Of a stretch of 64,000 nucleotides of DNA, positions 22,549 through 34,949 are shown one piece after another; the stretch's first letter is position 1, and the number at the start of each line of letters is the position of its first letter. This DNA comes from Apis mellifera (Eukaryota; Arthropoda; Insecta; Hymenoptera; Apidae), in NCBI RefSeq assembly GCF_003254395.2, contig NC_037649.1:496001-560000 (forward strand), written 5' to 3'. The position numbers were made by a program, and so were the translations under genes. The notes beneath the pieces were generated by a model. It made no database searches. It was not told where the DNA came from and worked only from the letters and a program-made list of their open reading frames with translations.

Positions 22549-24097
22549 TCATATATATATATGAAAATTTTTTTCTCCTTCTTCTCCCCTCCCACGTTCC
22601 CCCAAATGACAAAAATTTTCACCACGATCCCCCAATTTGGACAATTCCACGTCTTTTTTCACGTAGTCCCAGTCGATTTTTTGTGCACACCCACGATTTA
22701 CTTATTTATCATATTATTATACAGGGGTACACGTACACACAGGATAGATACACAGTTCAGTGCAGATATTTCTAAAGAATGAAAGGAGGGAGGAAGGGGG
22801 GGATAAAGAAATTTTTTTCGGATGTGATGTGTAAAATTTGGTTCGTGATTTCGAAGGAACTTTTCGTCTTCGAGGTATGATTCTTTTTCACGAGATTTTA
22901 AAAGCGTGAAATGACTGGAGATAAATTACACGCGTTTTCTTTCTTATTAAACGCCTTTGCAATTATCGTCAAATTGCAAATAAAACTTGAATCGCGAGCC
23001 ATGATTTGAAAATTGCTTATCGAGATTCGTGGATCGATTAATAGCACGGGAATTTTCGATCGTTATTGCGTAGATTTAACCGTGATTAGAGAGATAATAA
23101 ATTTACGATAAATCTTGTGTAAAAAAACTGATGACTCGTAACTCGAAGAGAAAAGAAAGAAAAAGAAAGGAGACAATCAGGCCCATAATGAAAACGAAAA
23201 AAATGACCATCTCTCGGAGAGTTAGAAATAGCTGCAGATTGTTGAAAGATATTAATAATAACAGAAAGAAAAGAAAAATCAATAAGTGGCGTGTGACCCT
23301 TTATAAGCGATATACTGACCTCAACGGCATGCGGAACACAAGGTGGTAATCGATTTGATTAACAGGAAGAAATTTATATTGCGTGGAAAAATTACAATAT
23401 AGTTAAAAAAAAGTTAATTTTCGAGATTAAACCACCGAAAATTTCCGCTAGCGGTTGAGCGTACGCTTGTACGCCCTATCTACGTTTTTTACGCGAATCC
23501 CTGGTTTTTTCTCCATCTGTTTTCTTCGGCTTGTGGTGTAGGACGTAGTAGGATTGGAATTTGATTGAATTGATTTTTCATCTCCTTTTATTGTCGTTAT
23601 TTTGTTCCCTCTCTTTCTTTCCCTTTTCTTTATTTTTTATTTTTTTCTCTCTCCCTCCTACCTTTATATATATATATTAATTCCCCCGTTGAAATACATT
23701 TATTACGTGTCTGTTCACACGTTTGTACGTCGTGTTACATATATATATATACTATTTTTTTTTTTTTTTTTTTTTTTTTTACCAATGTCAGTATTACGAA
23801 CGATATATATATATATATTTTATTATATTTGTCATTTTATATATATATCCGTATAAATATTATCCGTATAGTGGAACGCATATGTGTATACATATATATA
23901 CATTCGTGGAAAATTCCCGTAAAAAAGGAAAACGTTTGAAAATGTCTGGAAAAAAAAATGGCCACTACTGGTGTAAATTCTTTTCAATCGGGCACAGATT
24001 CGTATATGTATATATATCGATAAATATATACATATAGAGAAGAAAATATATATACATAGATGTGCATATATATGGATTCATATATATATATAAATAT

Positions 24098-24129
<32 letters not shown>

Positions 24130-24357
24130 GTGTATCTATATAAAACCCCTTATCTCCTTCCCCCTTAGGATGGTGGATGCTGGTGTAACCGTGTAACTTT
24201 GTCGTTTTCGGTGTTTAGCCGCAAAATCTCTTTTTAATGCCTAAAAAAAATGCGCTACAAGCGAAATCTTATCGATCGTGACTCCACGTATTAACGGATT
24301 CCTTTTTCTTTTTTTTTTCTCTGTTCCCTCTATTATCAACGCGCGGCCGACCCGCAG

Positions 24358-24483
24358 ACAGAAAGCTGTTCGTGGGAATGCTCAGCAAGCAACAAACAGA
24401 AGACGATGTCAGACAGTTGTTCACTGCCTTTGGCACAATAGAGGAGTGTACCATCCTCCGAGGACCTGACGGCAGTAGCAGAG
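24358..24483 (+). CDS. CELF/Bruno-family protein, exon encoding the first part of RRM2 (RNP2)
   Basis: The acceptor is CCGCAG at 24357 and the donor AGAG|GTGAGT at 24483/24484. The exon is 126 nt, entering and leaving at phase 1. After the split Asp it encodes 41 residues beginning RKLFVGMLSKQQTEDDVRQL and ending TILRGPDGSSR. LFVGML is the RNP2 strand of an RNA-recognition motif, and EDDVRQLFTAFG with IEECTILRG is the typical beta1-alpha1-beta2 stretch of CELF RRM2. The last base and the next exon together complete the Gly of RNP1. This domain helps bind GU-rich RNA in the nucleus or cytoplasm. Identity to the family is plain by eye; there is no frameshift or missing key residue. Confidence 0.98.
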
Positions 24484-27138
24484 GTGAGTGAAACAAAACA
24501 TATAATATAATTTATTACACTTTGAATCTTTTAACAACTCGGCGAGCAGCTTCCCTTTCTTCTCTTTCCTTTCCTTTTTTTTCCAAATTCTTTCCACAAT
24601 TTTTTAATATAAATTTTTCAAACGCTGCGAGTTATTATTCAACCGGAGGAGGAAGGTGGTATTGCGGTTGAATTTTATACGCTTTGATCCTTTCTTCCGA
24701 TATCATCTCCGTTTTATTTAAAATAAATAATTTAAAACAATTTAAACGGACGCGTAAATAAACGAAACTTGAATTTTATAATTCGTCAATCGTATATGAA
24801 AAGAGAAAAGAAATTTTGAGGCGAGAATATTGATCCTTGTAAAAAGAGAAGGAGATAAAAGATCGTTTCGCAAGAAAAAATTGATCGTGTGGCAATTTAC
24901 GTCGCGAAGAGAAGCGATTGGTTCGAGGGAAGAGTCTTCCTCGATTTTGCGACGCAATTTTGACATCGATGCGGACGAATAAATCCCACGACTGATAAAA
25001 AGGACGGTATTCGATGGTATTCCAAGATTTGCTGTGCGCCCGCTCAGTTTATGTACCTGTTCCAGTTGCGTGGAACAAGTAGCGGAGGGGGGGGGTTCAC
25101 GGGTCGGTAAAGATTGCCTCTGGAACGATGAACTGCAAAGGAAAATAGGGAGGAAGAGAGAGAGAGACCGGAGGAAGCTCAGACGGAGGCCGGGAAAGGC
25201 AATAATTTCCGCTGGACGAGCCAGTGAAATTTAAATATTTTCGTATAAAAATGAATACCACGATAAGTAATGGGATCGTCGATCGTCGAGTTTCTGAAAG
25301 ATTTAACGGAGAAGGGAGGGGAGGGGAGGGATCGTAATCGGACGCGAGACGATTAAAGGGAGGACGAGGAATATAAAAAAAGAAAAGACAGGTGCGAAAT
25401 GTAATTAAACTCCTGAAAGTAAATCTCACTTTCAACGGAGTTAATAAGATTTCGATTCTCAATGGATGATGTAACGCAGCCTCGTCTTTGGCGAAGACGA
25501 GCCGCTGCCGAGGGGGAGGGGATTCTTGTTCTCTGAACGTAAGAAGAGGTAAAGGCAACACAGATGCCTCGCGACACGATGCTCCTTTCCTTTGCCAGCT
25601 CGAATCTCGTCTCCTCTCCAACCCTTCCTCTTCCATTCCACTCTGTTCCCTATTTCTCTGTCGCCGACGTCTTTCGGCCTCCTTTGTCGAAAAACGGGAC
25701 GGCTTTTCATCCTCTTTTAATTAAAATCACGTCATTCGATTGATCGGTAGCCTGTTTCTTGGAACGCACACCAATTTCAATTCGTCAAATTGTTTATCCA
25801 TTGATAGAAAAGAACCTCGAACTGGATGTAACAAATAAAATTTCACGAGGAAATGATCTTCTTTTCGATCATTTAGATTAAGAAAAGGAAATCAGTTGAG
25901 AATAAACTCGCGTTAATAAATTTAATTGGAACGATGGTTAAACGGCCGTGGCCAAGTTTCGATGGACTGGATACGGTTTCTATCGAAAGGCGGCGATCGC
26001 TTATTCCGTGCAACTCTACCGTTACATCCCTCGTCCTGGTTCCATCCTGACGGAAACTTTCCGAACACGCTTCATCACCGGTCGCTTGGGCTCGCTCGAG
26101 TTTCATAACTAGCTAATCCGTGACGTAATAGAGAGATCAGCAAGATCTCTTCTCCACGACTTCATCTGTGTGTATCGCTTTACCTCTACCAGCCGATAGA
26201 GTTACGCGTATATAACGCGTACTGGCTTAATTATAAATAAGCTTACAATCTCAATATATATATTCGAAATTATTTCTCGATCCATGAGTGATCCTGATCG
26301 ATGAATGTCTGAGCGACGAAGAGGAATAGGAAAGCGTTTTAAAGAAAAAGGTACCATCATCTTCGAAGAATATAGTTTATGCAATGAAATCGATTATTAA
26401 AAAAAGAGAAGAGAAAATTGAATAATACAAGGAAAAATGTAAAAATTAGGTATTACGCTTAAAAACGACGAGTATTCTCGGAGCTAGAGATTTTAGTTAG
26501 TGGACGACAACATCCCGGGGAGAATTACAGTCTCGTTGAAAGTTATTGGCAGTCCTCTCATTGTTTTCAAATAACTTCCCTTATCGGATGATACTACCAC
26601 CACCACCACCTAGAGATAGATAGATAGGTAGTTGGAAAGAGTGGCGAAAGACTTGTCTCGGTAACGAGGAGTTTAAGAAGGGAATTCGGTTCGACGACTT
26701 TATGGAAAGACAGGAGGCGAACACGGTTTGTCCTCGTCATCGTTCAGACGCTCCGCATTCCACCACCAATGCCTTAGTAACGACAGACTCTTCGTCCAAT
26801 TATTTTTCCCTCGCTTCGAAACATTTCAACACCACTTCACCCAACGAACTCGTTCTATTTTCTCGTTTCCGTGCCAACCTTTCCTTCCTTCCTTCCTTTC
26901 CCCTCCTTTCAATTCCTCCTCCTTTCTCGACGTTTTTCGACGTGCACAGGAGGCCTCCCCCTCCCCCTCTTCCTCGGACCAACCTCCCCTTAACACGGGA
27001 CCCCGACGAGCTCGCATTATTTCAATTGTGCGAGCAGCAATAATTCACCCCGCTAAGAAGATTATAAAATGTTTATGAATAATGGAACGAAATACTGTTC
27101 GAGGCGGCCTGGGTGCTTCCAAGGGTGCCTCTTCTCTG

Positions 27139-27169
<31 letters not shown>

Positions 27170-29111
27170 ATATATAAAACAGGGTGCAAGCGTGGGTGGA
27201 TACTAACCAACACTAAAGCCAATAATGCTGCCTAGCCACCTTCGAAATAGGAGGTGAACTCGCTCTCCACCGTCTATCCGTGTATCCGCTTATTCCACGC
27301 CACGCTTGTATTGTAAACGTTAAACGAATATTCGCGCAGCGGAACAATTCCGCGTATTAAGTTGTAATAACATTGTTGTTGCCCCCCTCCCTCTCTCGAG
27401 GAACGTCTCGCGCTTAAGTCTCCTCTGCTTATTCGTTACTTGGCCTCTCGACCGTCCACCACGCTATTATATCACTCTTAAGTAGCTGTGGAAGGATTAA
27501 GCCTCCACCTTCGATTTCTTAACAATTGTATTCCTCTCCGTTCGAGTATTTACTCGAAGAATAACTGGAATATCGTAAAATTTGAGAATTTTGGATGAAA
27601 CTTTTAAATTATTCCCCAGACAATCGAGAAAAGAATCGAAACTAATTTTCCAGGGATCCGTTCAATTTTAACCGAGAGATCTCTCTACGGATCGGATGGA
27701 TTTACGCGATCTTTCCTTTTCTTTTTTTTGGTAATTTGTTTCGCGAAACGTCGAAATCAACGTTGATGACGCGGCATACATCTTCGGTTGAATTAACGCG
27801 CGCGATCGATGGGCTCGCAGGGACGGTATTTCTTATTTTTTTACGGCCACGCATCGAGCGAAATGAGAACGTTTTTTGTCTCTCCCCTTCCTTCTTTCTT
27901 TTTTTATCGAGCCAGCTATCGCACCCGATAACGCTCGTCCCTCAGCCTCGCGAGCGTTTGATCATACGTGACGTCAACGGATTAGAATGGGTCCCGTTAA
28001 CGACATTACTGACAGGAAATATGACGAATCAATAATTTCCTCGATCTAGCATTTTATGAGGGAGTATTAAACGGCCGATAGTTATCGATGATTAATCGTT
28101 CTGCTGTCACCTACACGGGGCCGCCGTTTCGTTCAATGTATCGCGCCTTGACACGCATAACGGATAGAATTTTTCTTCCCCCCCCCCCCGAATACGGGCG
28201 AAAATACATCGCGTATTCGTGCGAAAAGAACGAAAAAAGTTGTTATTTCTCTCGAATTTTTGATTTTCCTACGAAATCGCGCCGACCTATTAAAATTTGG
28301 AAATTTGTGAAAACGAAAAAGAAAGATGCACACTCGAATTTCAAGGAAATAATTTTAGAAAGAAATTTTTGGACAGGGATACAATTTTTTGGAGATGTTG
28401 GAGGAATAATTTTTATTAAACGTGTATATTTATAAACGATATACGATCCATCTATCCTCGTAACATTTTCTTGGAAAATGTTGTTTTACAGTACCACGCA
28501 TAGTCGCCTTTTCAAATGATTACCCCCGGCAATTTTCCCCTCGTCGGGAACATCTTCTCGTAAACAGTTTCGAAAATCGATCTTGGATCAGATTTCGCAT
28601 TTTTCCATCCGGCCTTTAAAATAAGGAACAAAATGCGTGGGATAAAGCGGTAAAATGTAAATTTTTCTCTCCCTTTTGATACAATGTTTCCGACGCAAAT
28701 TCAACCAAGCATTAAAAGATGTATTCGCAGCTCGTACGATCATGCTTCGTACGTATAACACGTATATACATAATTTATTTTGAGAGATGAAATAGTTGGA
28801 TAATTGGAAACGGTAAACAACATAAAGCCGCGCAATATTTTCCATCCACCGGCTCAACATCACATGTACATTGGAAATATGAAATATGACACTATTTATC
28901 GTTTCGCGAACTGAATTTTAACGAGTAAAATTGAAAAATGATACGCCTTTTCGAAAATGAACGAATTTTCACCTCGTATTTATCTTTAATACGATTCGTA
29001 TTCGTGAAATTGAATTCGAGTTTATAAAAATGATGGAAGAAACGATAGATTAGATGAGGAACTCTAAGAGAATCTAAGACGCGAGCGCCGCCTGCCGGTA
29101 AAACTGAAAAT
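24484..29111 (+). other. CELF 28-kb intron, first part
   Basis: The intron between the two RRM2 exons runs from 24484 to 52644 (28,161 bp). This first part has no coding sequence I can support. It includes a GA-rich patch with a 179-codon antisense ORF (25097-25636, biased composition, no domain), a (TA)n(TG)n microsatellite at about 27138-27175, a CCACCACCACCACC run near 26593-26610 and a poly-C run near 28179-28189. The rest is unremarkable. Confidence 0.85.
27138..27175. repeat. (TA)n(TG)n(TA)n compound microsatellite
   Basis: A short run of TA, then TG, then TA dinucleotides in the 28-kb intron. Confidence 0.9.
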
Positions 29112-29113
29112 TA

Positions 29114-29138
29114 TTGGCAACTAAGTAATTGCGGATTT
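29114..29138. repeat. Mariner left terminal inverted repeat
   Basis: 25 bases that match the right repeat (29995-30019) exactly in reverse complement, preceded by the TA target duplication. This end lacks the outer GTTGG seen at the right end. Confidence 0.95.
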
Positions 29139-29143
29139 CAGTT

Positions 29144-29948
29144 GAAATTGATGACGACCTAATCAAAGTAGTATAATTCGTGAGATTGCAGAGAAGCTTC
29201 GTGTATCACATACATGCATTGAAAACCACTTAAAACAACTTGGCTATGTTCAAAAACTCGATACATGGGTTCCTCACGAACCGAAAGAAAAGCATTTAAC
29301 GCAACGCATTAACAGCTGCGATTTGCTAAAGAAACGTAATGAAAATGATCCATTTTTAAAACGACTGATAACTGGCGATGAAAAATGGGTTGTTTGCAAC
29401 AATATCAAGCGGAAAAGATCGTGGAGCAGGCCACGTGAACCAGCTCAAACAACATCAAAAGCTGGTATTCATCGAAAGAAGGTTTTGTTATCAGTTTGGT
29501 GGGATTACAAAGGAATTGTCTATTTTGAACTCTTACCACCCAACCGAACGATCAATTCTGTTGTCTACATTGAACAACTAACGAAATTAAACAATGCGGT
29601 TGAAGAAAAGCAGCCCGAATTGACAAATCGAAAAGGTGTTGTATTCCTTCATGACAATGCAAGATCACACACATATTGATCACTCGGCAAAAATTATTGG
29701 AGCTTGGTTGGGATGTTTTGCCACATCCACCATATAGTCCCGACCTTGCACCATCCGATTACTTTTTGTTTCGATCTTTACAAAACTCCTCGAATGGTAA
29801 AAATTTCAATAATGATGATGATATCGAATCGTACCTGATTCAGTTTTTTGCTAATAAAAACCAGAAGTTTTATGAACGTGGGATTACGATGCTACCTGAA
29901 AGATGGCAAAAGGTGATTGATCAAAATGGACAACACGTTACAGAATAA
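29144..29948 (+). pseudogene. Mariner transposase pseudogene (DD34D)
   Basis: A short 5' fragment at 29144-29170 reads EIDDDLIKV, a segment seen before the second helix-turn-helix in mariner transposases. A deletion and frame change follow, and from 29176 the frame reads IREIAEKLRVSHTCIENHL, the helix-turn-helix region. The catalytic domain keeps all three acidic residues: the D of ITGDEKW, the D of FLHDNARSHT and the D of SPDLAPSDYF. A one-base deletion near 29672-29676 shifts the frame just after HDNARSHT and gives a TGA stop at 29677. With that base allowed for, the second and third D are 34 residues apart, as in mariners. The C-terminal end (...NGQHVTE) stops at 29946-29948. About 80 N-terminal residues are missing, so it is non-functional. 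Confidence 0.95.
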
Positions 29949-29994
29949 AGTTATTTAGTTCCATGAAAAAATTGTCTTTGATCTTTTCTAAAAA

Positions 29995-30024
29995 AAATCC
30001 GCAATTACTTAGTTGCCAACCCAA
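29995..30024. repeat. Mariner right terminal inverted repeat
   Basis: The exact inverse of the left repeat from 29995 to 30019, plus an outer CCCAA (30020-30024) before the TA duplication. Confidence 0.95.
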
Positions 30025-30026
30025 TA

Positions 30027-33000
30027 CAATTTCCTCTCCAAGATATTCCAATTCCGTTATCGAAAGATACGGGATCGAGAACGGTGATCGTAACCTTAAT
30101 TACGGCATTATATCCCTTCGTGAGGAGTGCAGGAGCGACACCTGGCGATATTTCAAGCGGGCGCTAAATCAAAATGATGGGCGCGGGAATCGGCGGAAAT
30201 CCAGACGCGCGAGTCCGAAACGAACGAAACGAACGGTAAATCACGGCCAGCCAAGCGCCTCGTCGAGAGCGGTGGCTGTCGTGGTGGTGGCGGCCTCTCT
30301 CTCGTCCTACCAAGCATTTATTAATCGCTCAGCTCCTAAATCCCGTGGCGCAGCTGGGCTCGAAATGTTTGTACGTATTGCAAAGTAAAGCGCGTGAGGG
30401 AGGAAGAGAGAGGAGGAGGGAGGAGAGTCGGGTCCTCCGGGAGAGGATTAGGTCGGACATATTGAGAGCTTCTAGCCGAAACCACCTACCCTCCTTCTCG
30501 AGTTCCGACCCTCCACGCTGCGTTGAGTTGGAAGGAGAGTTGGAAGCGTTGGTGCTCTGTACCAGGGAAAATTGTGGCTTTGCCAAGGCGCGAACGCGTC
30601 CGACGCTTCGCATAATTGCGCCCTCTGTTTGCTCTCTGATAACCTGTTCCGTTACAGGTGGGGGGGAAGAGAGTTTCTACGATCCGTGGAAGCATCGATT
30701 GTTACCCTCGAATCATTTACTTACTCGTTCGAGCGAAGAGGGGATCGTATCTCTGCGATAAGAATTCTTCTCCACGAGTCCGTTGGTTAAAACGTATACT
30801 TGTTATATTTCGATACGGAATTTATTTCTCTGATATCGTTATTGTTAAAAGAGAAAGGAGAAACGTTCCATCATCAAATTCATTCGTCGTTTAAATGAAA
30901 ATCCGTCTCGCGTCGTTGATTAAATAAATTTCTGCTTATTACGTTATCAAATTTACGTGAAATTAAATCCCATATAAAGCAAGATAAAAAGAGGTCGGTA
31001 ATTAAAATTGTCTTTGATTTAATCGCGAGTTTTTAATCACATCTGCCTGCCTCGTATATATATATATATATATATTCCAGGTAATTCAGCATTAGCATTT
31101 CTAAAGTTTTACGACAAGTTTTTAAATGGAAAAGATATTTGAAATCCCAAGCTCATTCGAACTGTTTGCAGTCTCGATGAGATTTGTCGGCCGTGCTTTA
31201 CGATCACGCTTTTGATTTACCGTCCCCGTGTCGAGTGTCGTACTTGCTCGTAATAAATCAATAACGGTTCCACGCTACGCTATTGCGTAAATTTATTCTT
31301 CTATCCGGTCGAACGTTGCGATTGGTGACATAAAAGTTTCGGTTAAAAGCTAATGAAAACGAATGATGGAGTTTCTTTTTTTTTTTTTTCATTTTTAAGC
31401 GATCGGGATGATCTCTCGATTCCGGGATTCGAAGAGGCGGGAAATTTGAAAATTATTATATTTATCGCACGTTGGATAAAATTCTCGTTCGAATTCAATG
31501 AATCGAATCTTGCCAAAAATCTCTTTAAAATTGGAGGAAAATGTGTTGTACGTTATAATCGCTTTATTTTAAGAGAAAAATCAGCAACGCGTAAATGTCA
31601 CGTAAGCGATTCGCGTGACCACGCGGATTTCTTATAGTTTGTACGTTTTGTTTTAATATCAGAAACCTTTCATTTAACGATTATCAAACAGCATCGTGTT
31701 TCGAGTCACGCGAAACGTGCGAAATCTGATAAAAATCCGAGCCGAGCCACGTCATCCGGGCCCCTCCCGACGCCTGGCGAATCTATTATGATCGAATCGA
31801 AAGAGTTAAAGCATCGGTGGACGATTTTATCAAGATCCTTTCTTTTTTCCTTTCTTGTCACATTCTATATTCTCTTTCGCTCGTTGATAAAGATACAAAG
31901 TAATAATTTACTCCCACTTTCTTCGCGTAATTTACATAATTTTTCAGAATCAAGTGAAATTAACAGTGATAGAAATATAAGATAAGATTGTCACGTTTAA
32001 ATACTTGTAAATCCAACTGTCGATATGATGACGTTAATCTTTGGAATCCATCTTTGATCCAACGCGTTAACAAGGCAAGTCACTCGGATGTTAAATTAGT
32101 TTCGAAAAAAAAAAAGAAAGAAAAATCGTATTAACAGGATTCGACCTGTTGAAAATTGTAATAAGTATCACCGACCTGGAAAATTCGGTATAGGCTAGAA
32201 AAAAAGTTCATGGCCCAGCTTCGAAAAAAAATTCCATTCTTCTTTTTACAAATAAAAAAAGAAAGACAACGAATCGAACTTGCCTCCAATTAATCTTGGT
32301 TTATTTTATAATAATTCCAAAATAAATTGTTCGTTTCGACAACATCATTTCCAATTTCAAAGGGGGAAAATTTTCGCTTTCGTCCCCAAGAAATTACAAA
32401 TCTCCTCCACCTCTCGTTCCAACCCCCTCGAAGTAGGGGATCCTTTTGTTCGGCCAGGCCACTCGGATCCCAAGACGCTGTCTTGCAAGCAACTTGAGCT
32501 TTAACGTTCTTACATTAATACGATTTACCGGTCCATGGAAAGAAGATCAGTGAATAACGAGAGGGTGAATGGACACGTGGATCCTTTCCTCCGCGGATGA
32601 ATATCTAACCTATTGCGTCACGAGTTTTGTCGATATTCGTGAGATTTTCACTCGGTGTCGCTCGTAAGAGGGATCAGCGGATGAAAAGGGAGACGGAGAA
32701 AAAGTTATAGGTAACCCTCCCCCCCCCCCCCCATACGCCAGCTTTTGCCCGTCAACCGTAAATACACTATATTGGCCATAAACCTTTACAGTCGTGCATT
32801 ACCCATCCCGATTCGACGCTGGCCCCATCCCCCCCGCTCTCTTCGTTCCTTCGTTATCGAATAACCGACGTTGGTCGGCTTAAACCGGACCCGTTTTAAA
32901 GCGTCGCTTCTTTCTGTGATTTCTTTTTTCCTTTCGGTGTTTCGACGAACGGAGATTTGAGATTTTTAATTCAACGAATTTTGTCTCTTTCAACGATCTC

Positions 33001-33789
33001 GTCGATAGTTGGAAGATAAAAATTCCATCCATCTTCCTTTTTCTCTTTCTTTCTCTCTTTTTTCGAGATGCAAAGAATAGATAGTTTGACGAACGAAACT
33101 CTCGATAATCAGAAAAATTCCATCCATCTTTCTTTTTCTCTTTCTTTCTCTCTTTTTTCGAGAAGCAAAGAGTAAATAGTTTGACGAACCAAACTCTCGA
33201 TAATCAGAAAGAAAGGGTTGATACGATGTCTCAGTTAACCGGATTGCAAATAATTTTTCCCTCGCTACCTTGCCTTAATTTCTTAGAATTAAAAGAGTAC
33301 AGGGGGAGGGGGGGAGGGGGTGCGTTCAGAGCGGATCCAATTACCGTTAGTTCTTGGCAGGCGAGCCAACTTCCACTTTCGAAGCAATCTAATCGGGGCC
33401 GGGATAACGGGTCCGAAAATATAGAGTTAGAGTATAACGTAACGAGGGGGCTGTTCCAACGATAATAATAATAATAATAATACTATTTACAATGTAACTG
33501 GGAAACACAACGCGTGGTTGCAGTCTAACATCTCATTAAGGGAGAAACGCCATTTTCCTTGTCTTTAGCACGCCAATGTTACGCTCTCTCTCTCTCTCTC
33601 TTTTTCTATCCAGCACAACGCGCTGGAAATTTAATAATCCGTTACTGACGGATCCAATCTCTCGTCCAAGGATTGGTAATAAAAAAAAAAAAAAAAAAAG
33701 GTTTACACGGTTTTTATTTTCGAAAAGCGAGGACGAAGACGATTGGATTAACAATGGTTTTACAATTGGCTCTCTTGAATAAAAATTTA
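30027..33789 (+). other. CELF 28-kb intron, part between mariner and cytb NUMT
   Basis: No gene. It includes a CpG-rich patch (about 30130-30640), a (TA)n run (31055-31074) followed by a TTCCAG|GTAATT junction at 31080/31081, poly-C near 32719-32731, a 95-bp tandem duplication (33018-33209), an ATA/AAT run at about 33463-33482 and a poly-A run near 33679-33697. Confidence 0.85.
33018..33209. repeat. Tandem duplication, 95-bp unit, two copies
   Basis: ATTCCATCCATCTT recurs at 33022 and 33117 and is followed in both copies by TTTTTCTCTTTCTTTCTCTC and by TTTGACGAAC and CTCTCGATAATCAGAAA. Copies differ at a handful of positions, so the duplication is fairly recent. Confidence 0.9.
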
Positions 33790-34316
33790 GAAAAAAATAT
33801 AAGAAGTAAGTTGTTGTAAATAATATATTAATATTAGTAAATGGATATTCAATTAATTGCTTTTCCTAATCATGTTGATAAGATAAAATTATCGATGAAA
33901 ATTCAGTGATAAATTTTATTTAAAAGATTGAATTTATTATTTATTAAGTTATTATTGTATAAAATTAAAATTGATATTACTGGTCCAATTACATCACCTA
34001 ATTTATTAGGAATTGCGCGTAAAATTGAATATGCAAATAAAAAATATCATTCAGGTTTAATGTGAGTTGCTGTATTTATTGGATTTGCAATTTTAAAGTT
34101 ACCTGGATCTCCTAGACGATAAGGAAATTGAAGATTAATAAATATAAAAGTAAATAGAATAATATAAAATCCTAAAAGATCTTTAAAAGGGATGAAATGA
34201 AATTTTATAGTTATTAAAGTTTTAATCCTAAAGGATTTGATGATCCTGTTAAATGTAGAGCGAATAGATGAAGAATTACTAATGGTAAAAAGTGAAATGT
34301 AAAGAAAAAAATCGAT
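33790..34316 (-). pseudogene. NUMT: nuclear copy of mitochondrial cytochrome b (C-terminal half)
   Basis: Read on the minus strand with the invertebrate mitochondrial code (TGA = Trp, ATA = Met), this matches cytochrome b, the haem-bearing subunit of respiratory complex III. Recognisable segments include HLTGSSNPLG, DLLGFYIILF, YRLGDPGNFK, NTATHIKPEWYFLFAYS and LRAIPNKLGDVIGPV. The frame breaks several times: near the GSSNPLG segment and the following FHP segment (small deletions), and by one extra base near 33874 (GGAAAAGCAATTAATTG on the minus strand). Under the nuclear code it also has many stops. The 5' half of the gene is absent, so this is a fragment that entered the nucleus and decayed. 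It lies antisense inside the CELF intron. Confidence 0.93.
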
Positions 34317-34949
34317 TTAAAGAATTTTGTAAGCAAATTTCCATTTTTGGATAGATTTTTGGATCGGTGAAACGCGCTTGAAAGCATGTATCACGGAATA
34401 TCTCCATGCAATCCTACGAACTTGATCGAGTGGGGCAAGCATTAAAACGCTTCGCATTCTTCTTCGTTTCCCTTCCTTCCCCGGCGTTGAACTCTCTCTC
34501 GTTGTTATACGAGAGCTCCCTTCGAGAGCCTCCCTCCCGCTGGATAGCCACTGAAAACCCATAACGCGCGATCCGTTCCCGGCTACAAGAAATTTAATAA
34601 TCCATCTTGCATCTTTTGTAGAACGTGACGGTTGCTGGATCGCGTGTATATATATATATACACCGATGCTATAAAGGGGGAATTTTACCACTCAAGACCT
34701 CCCTTCGTTTTCATACGGCTCGTTATATAACGGATTCACGACCGTGCAACAACGACTCCTTTAATGATCACGTGTTTATCGTGTAATGGAAAGAAAAAAA
34801 AGCGCTGGCTTTTCACCGGTTAAACGATCGTTTCCACGAAGCAACATTCTTCTTAGTTCTTTCCTCTTAGTTTAATGTGTTACGAGTATCAATGAAATGC
34901 GAGTTTCGTTGTTTCTTGTTAACTTTTGGAAGAGTTAAATTAGATTTGA

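Larger units (their letters stand above)
14884..24357 (+). other. CELF intron, 9.5 kb
   Basis: Bounded by a good donor (GTAAGA) and acceptor (CCGCAG). It contains the ~200-bp AT-rich minisatellite (15741-16528), (GA)n at about 16915-16937, (GAC)n at 20379-20412, (CT)n at 20544-20570, the candidate cassette exon (20955-21026), poly-T runs (about 21270-21291 and 23755-23780) and a dense cluster of AT/GT microsatellites from about 22208 to 24130. No protein-coding ORF in it is believable; a Lys/Arg-rich ORF at 23131-23349 reflects A-rich DNA. Confidence 0.85.
29114..30024 (+). mobile_element. Defective mariner (Tc1/mariner) element, 911 bp
   Basis: Inverted terminal repeats of 25 identical bases lie at 29114-29138 (begins TTGGCAACTAAGTAATTG) and 29995-30019. 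Target-site TA dinucleotides flank the element at 29112-29113 and 30025-30026. The right end has five more bases, CCAAC/CCCAA-type, so the outer tip reads TTGGGTTGGCAACT; the left tip reads TTGGCAACT and has lost or never had GTTGG. At 911 bp it is shorter than the roughly 1.3 kb typical of mariners. The missing part is the 5' third of the transposase. It cannot move on its own but keeps both ends. Confidence 0.95.

Noticed and set aside
25097..25636. 179-codon minus-strand ORF
   Set aside because: No motif, low-complexity Ser/Pro/Leu content, and overlapping ORFs on both strands.
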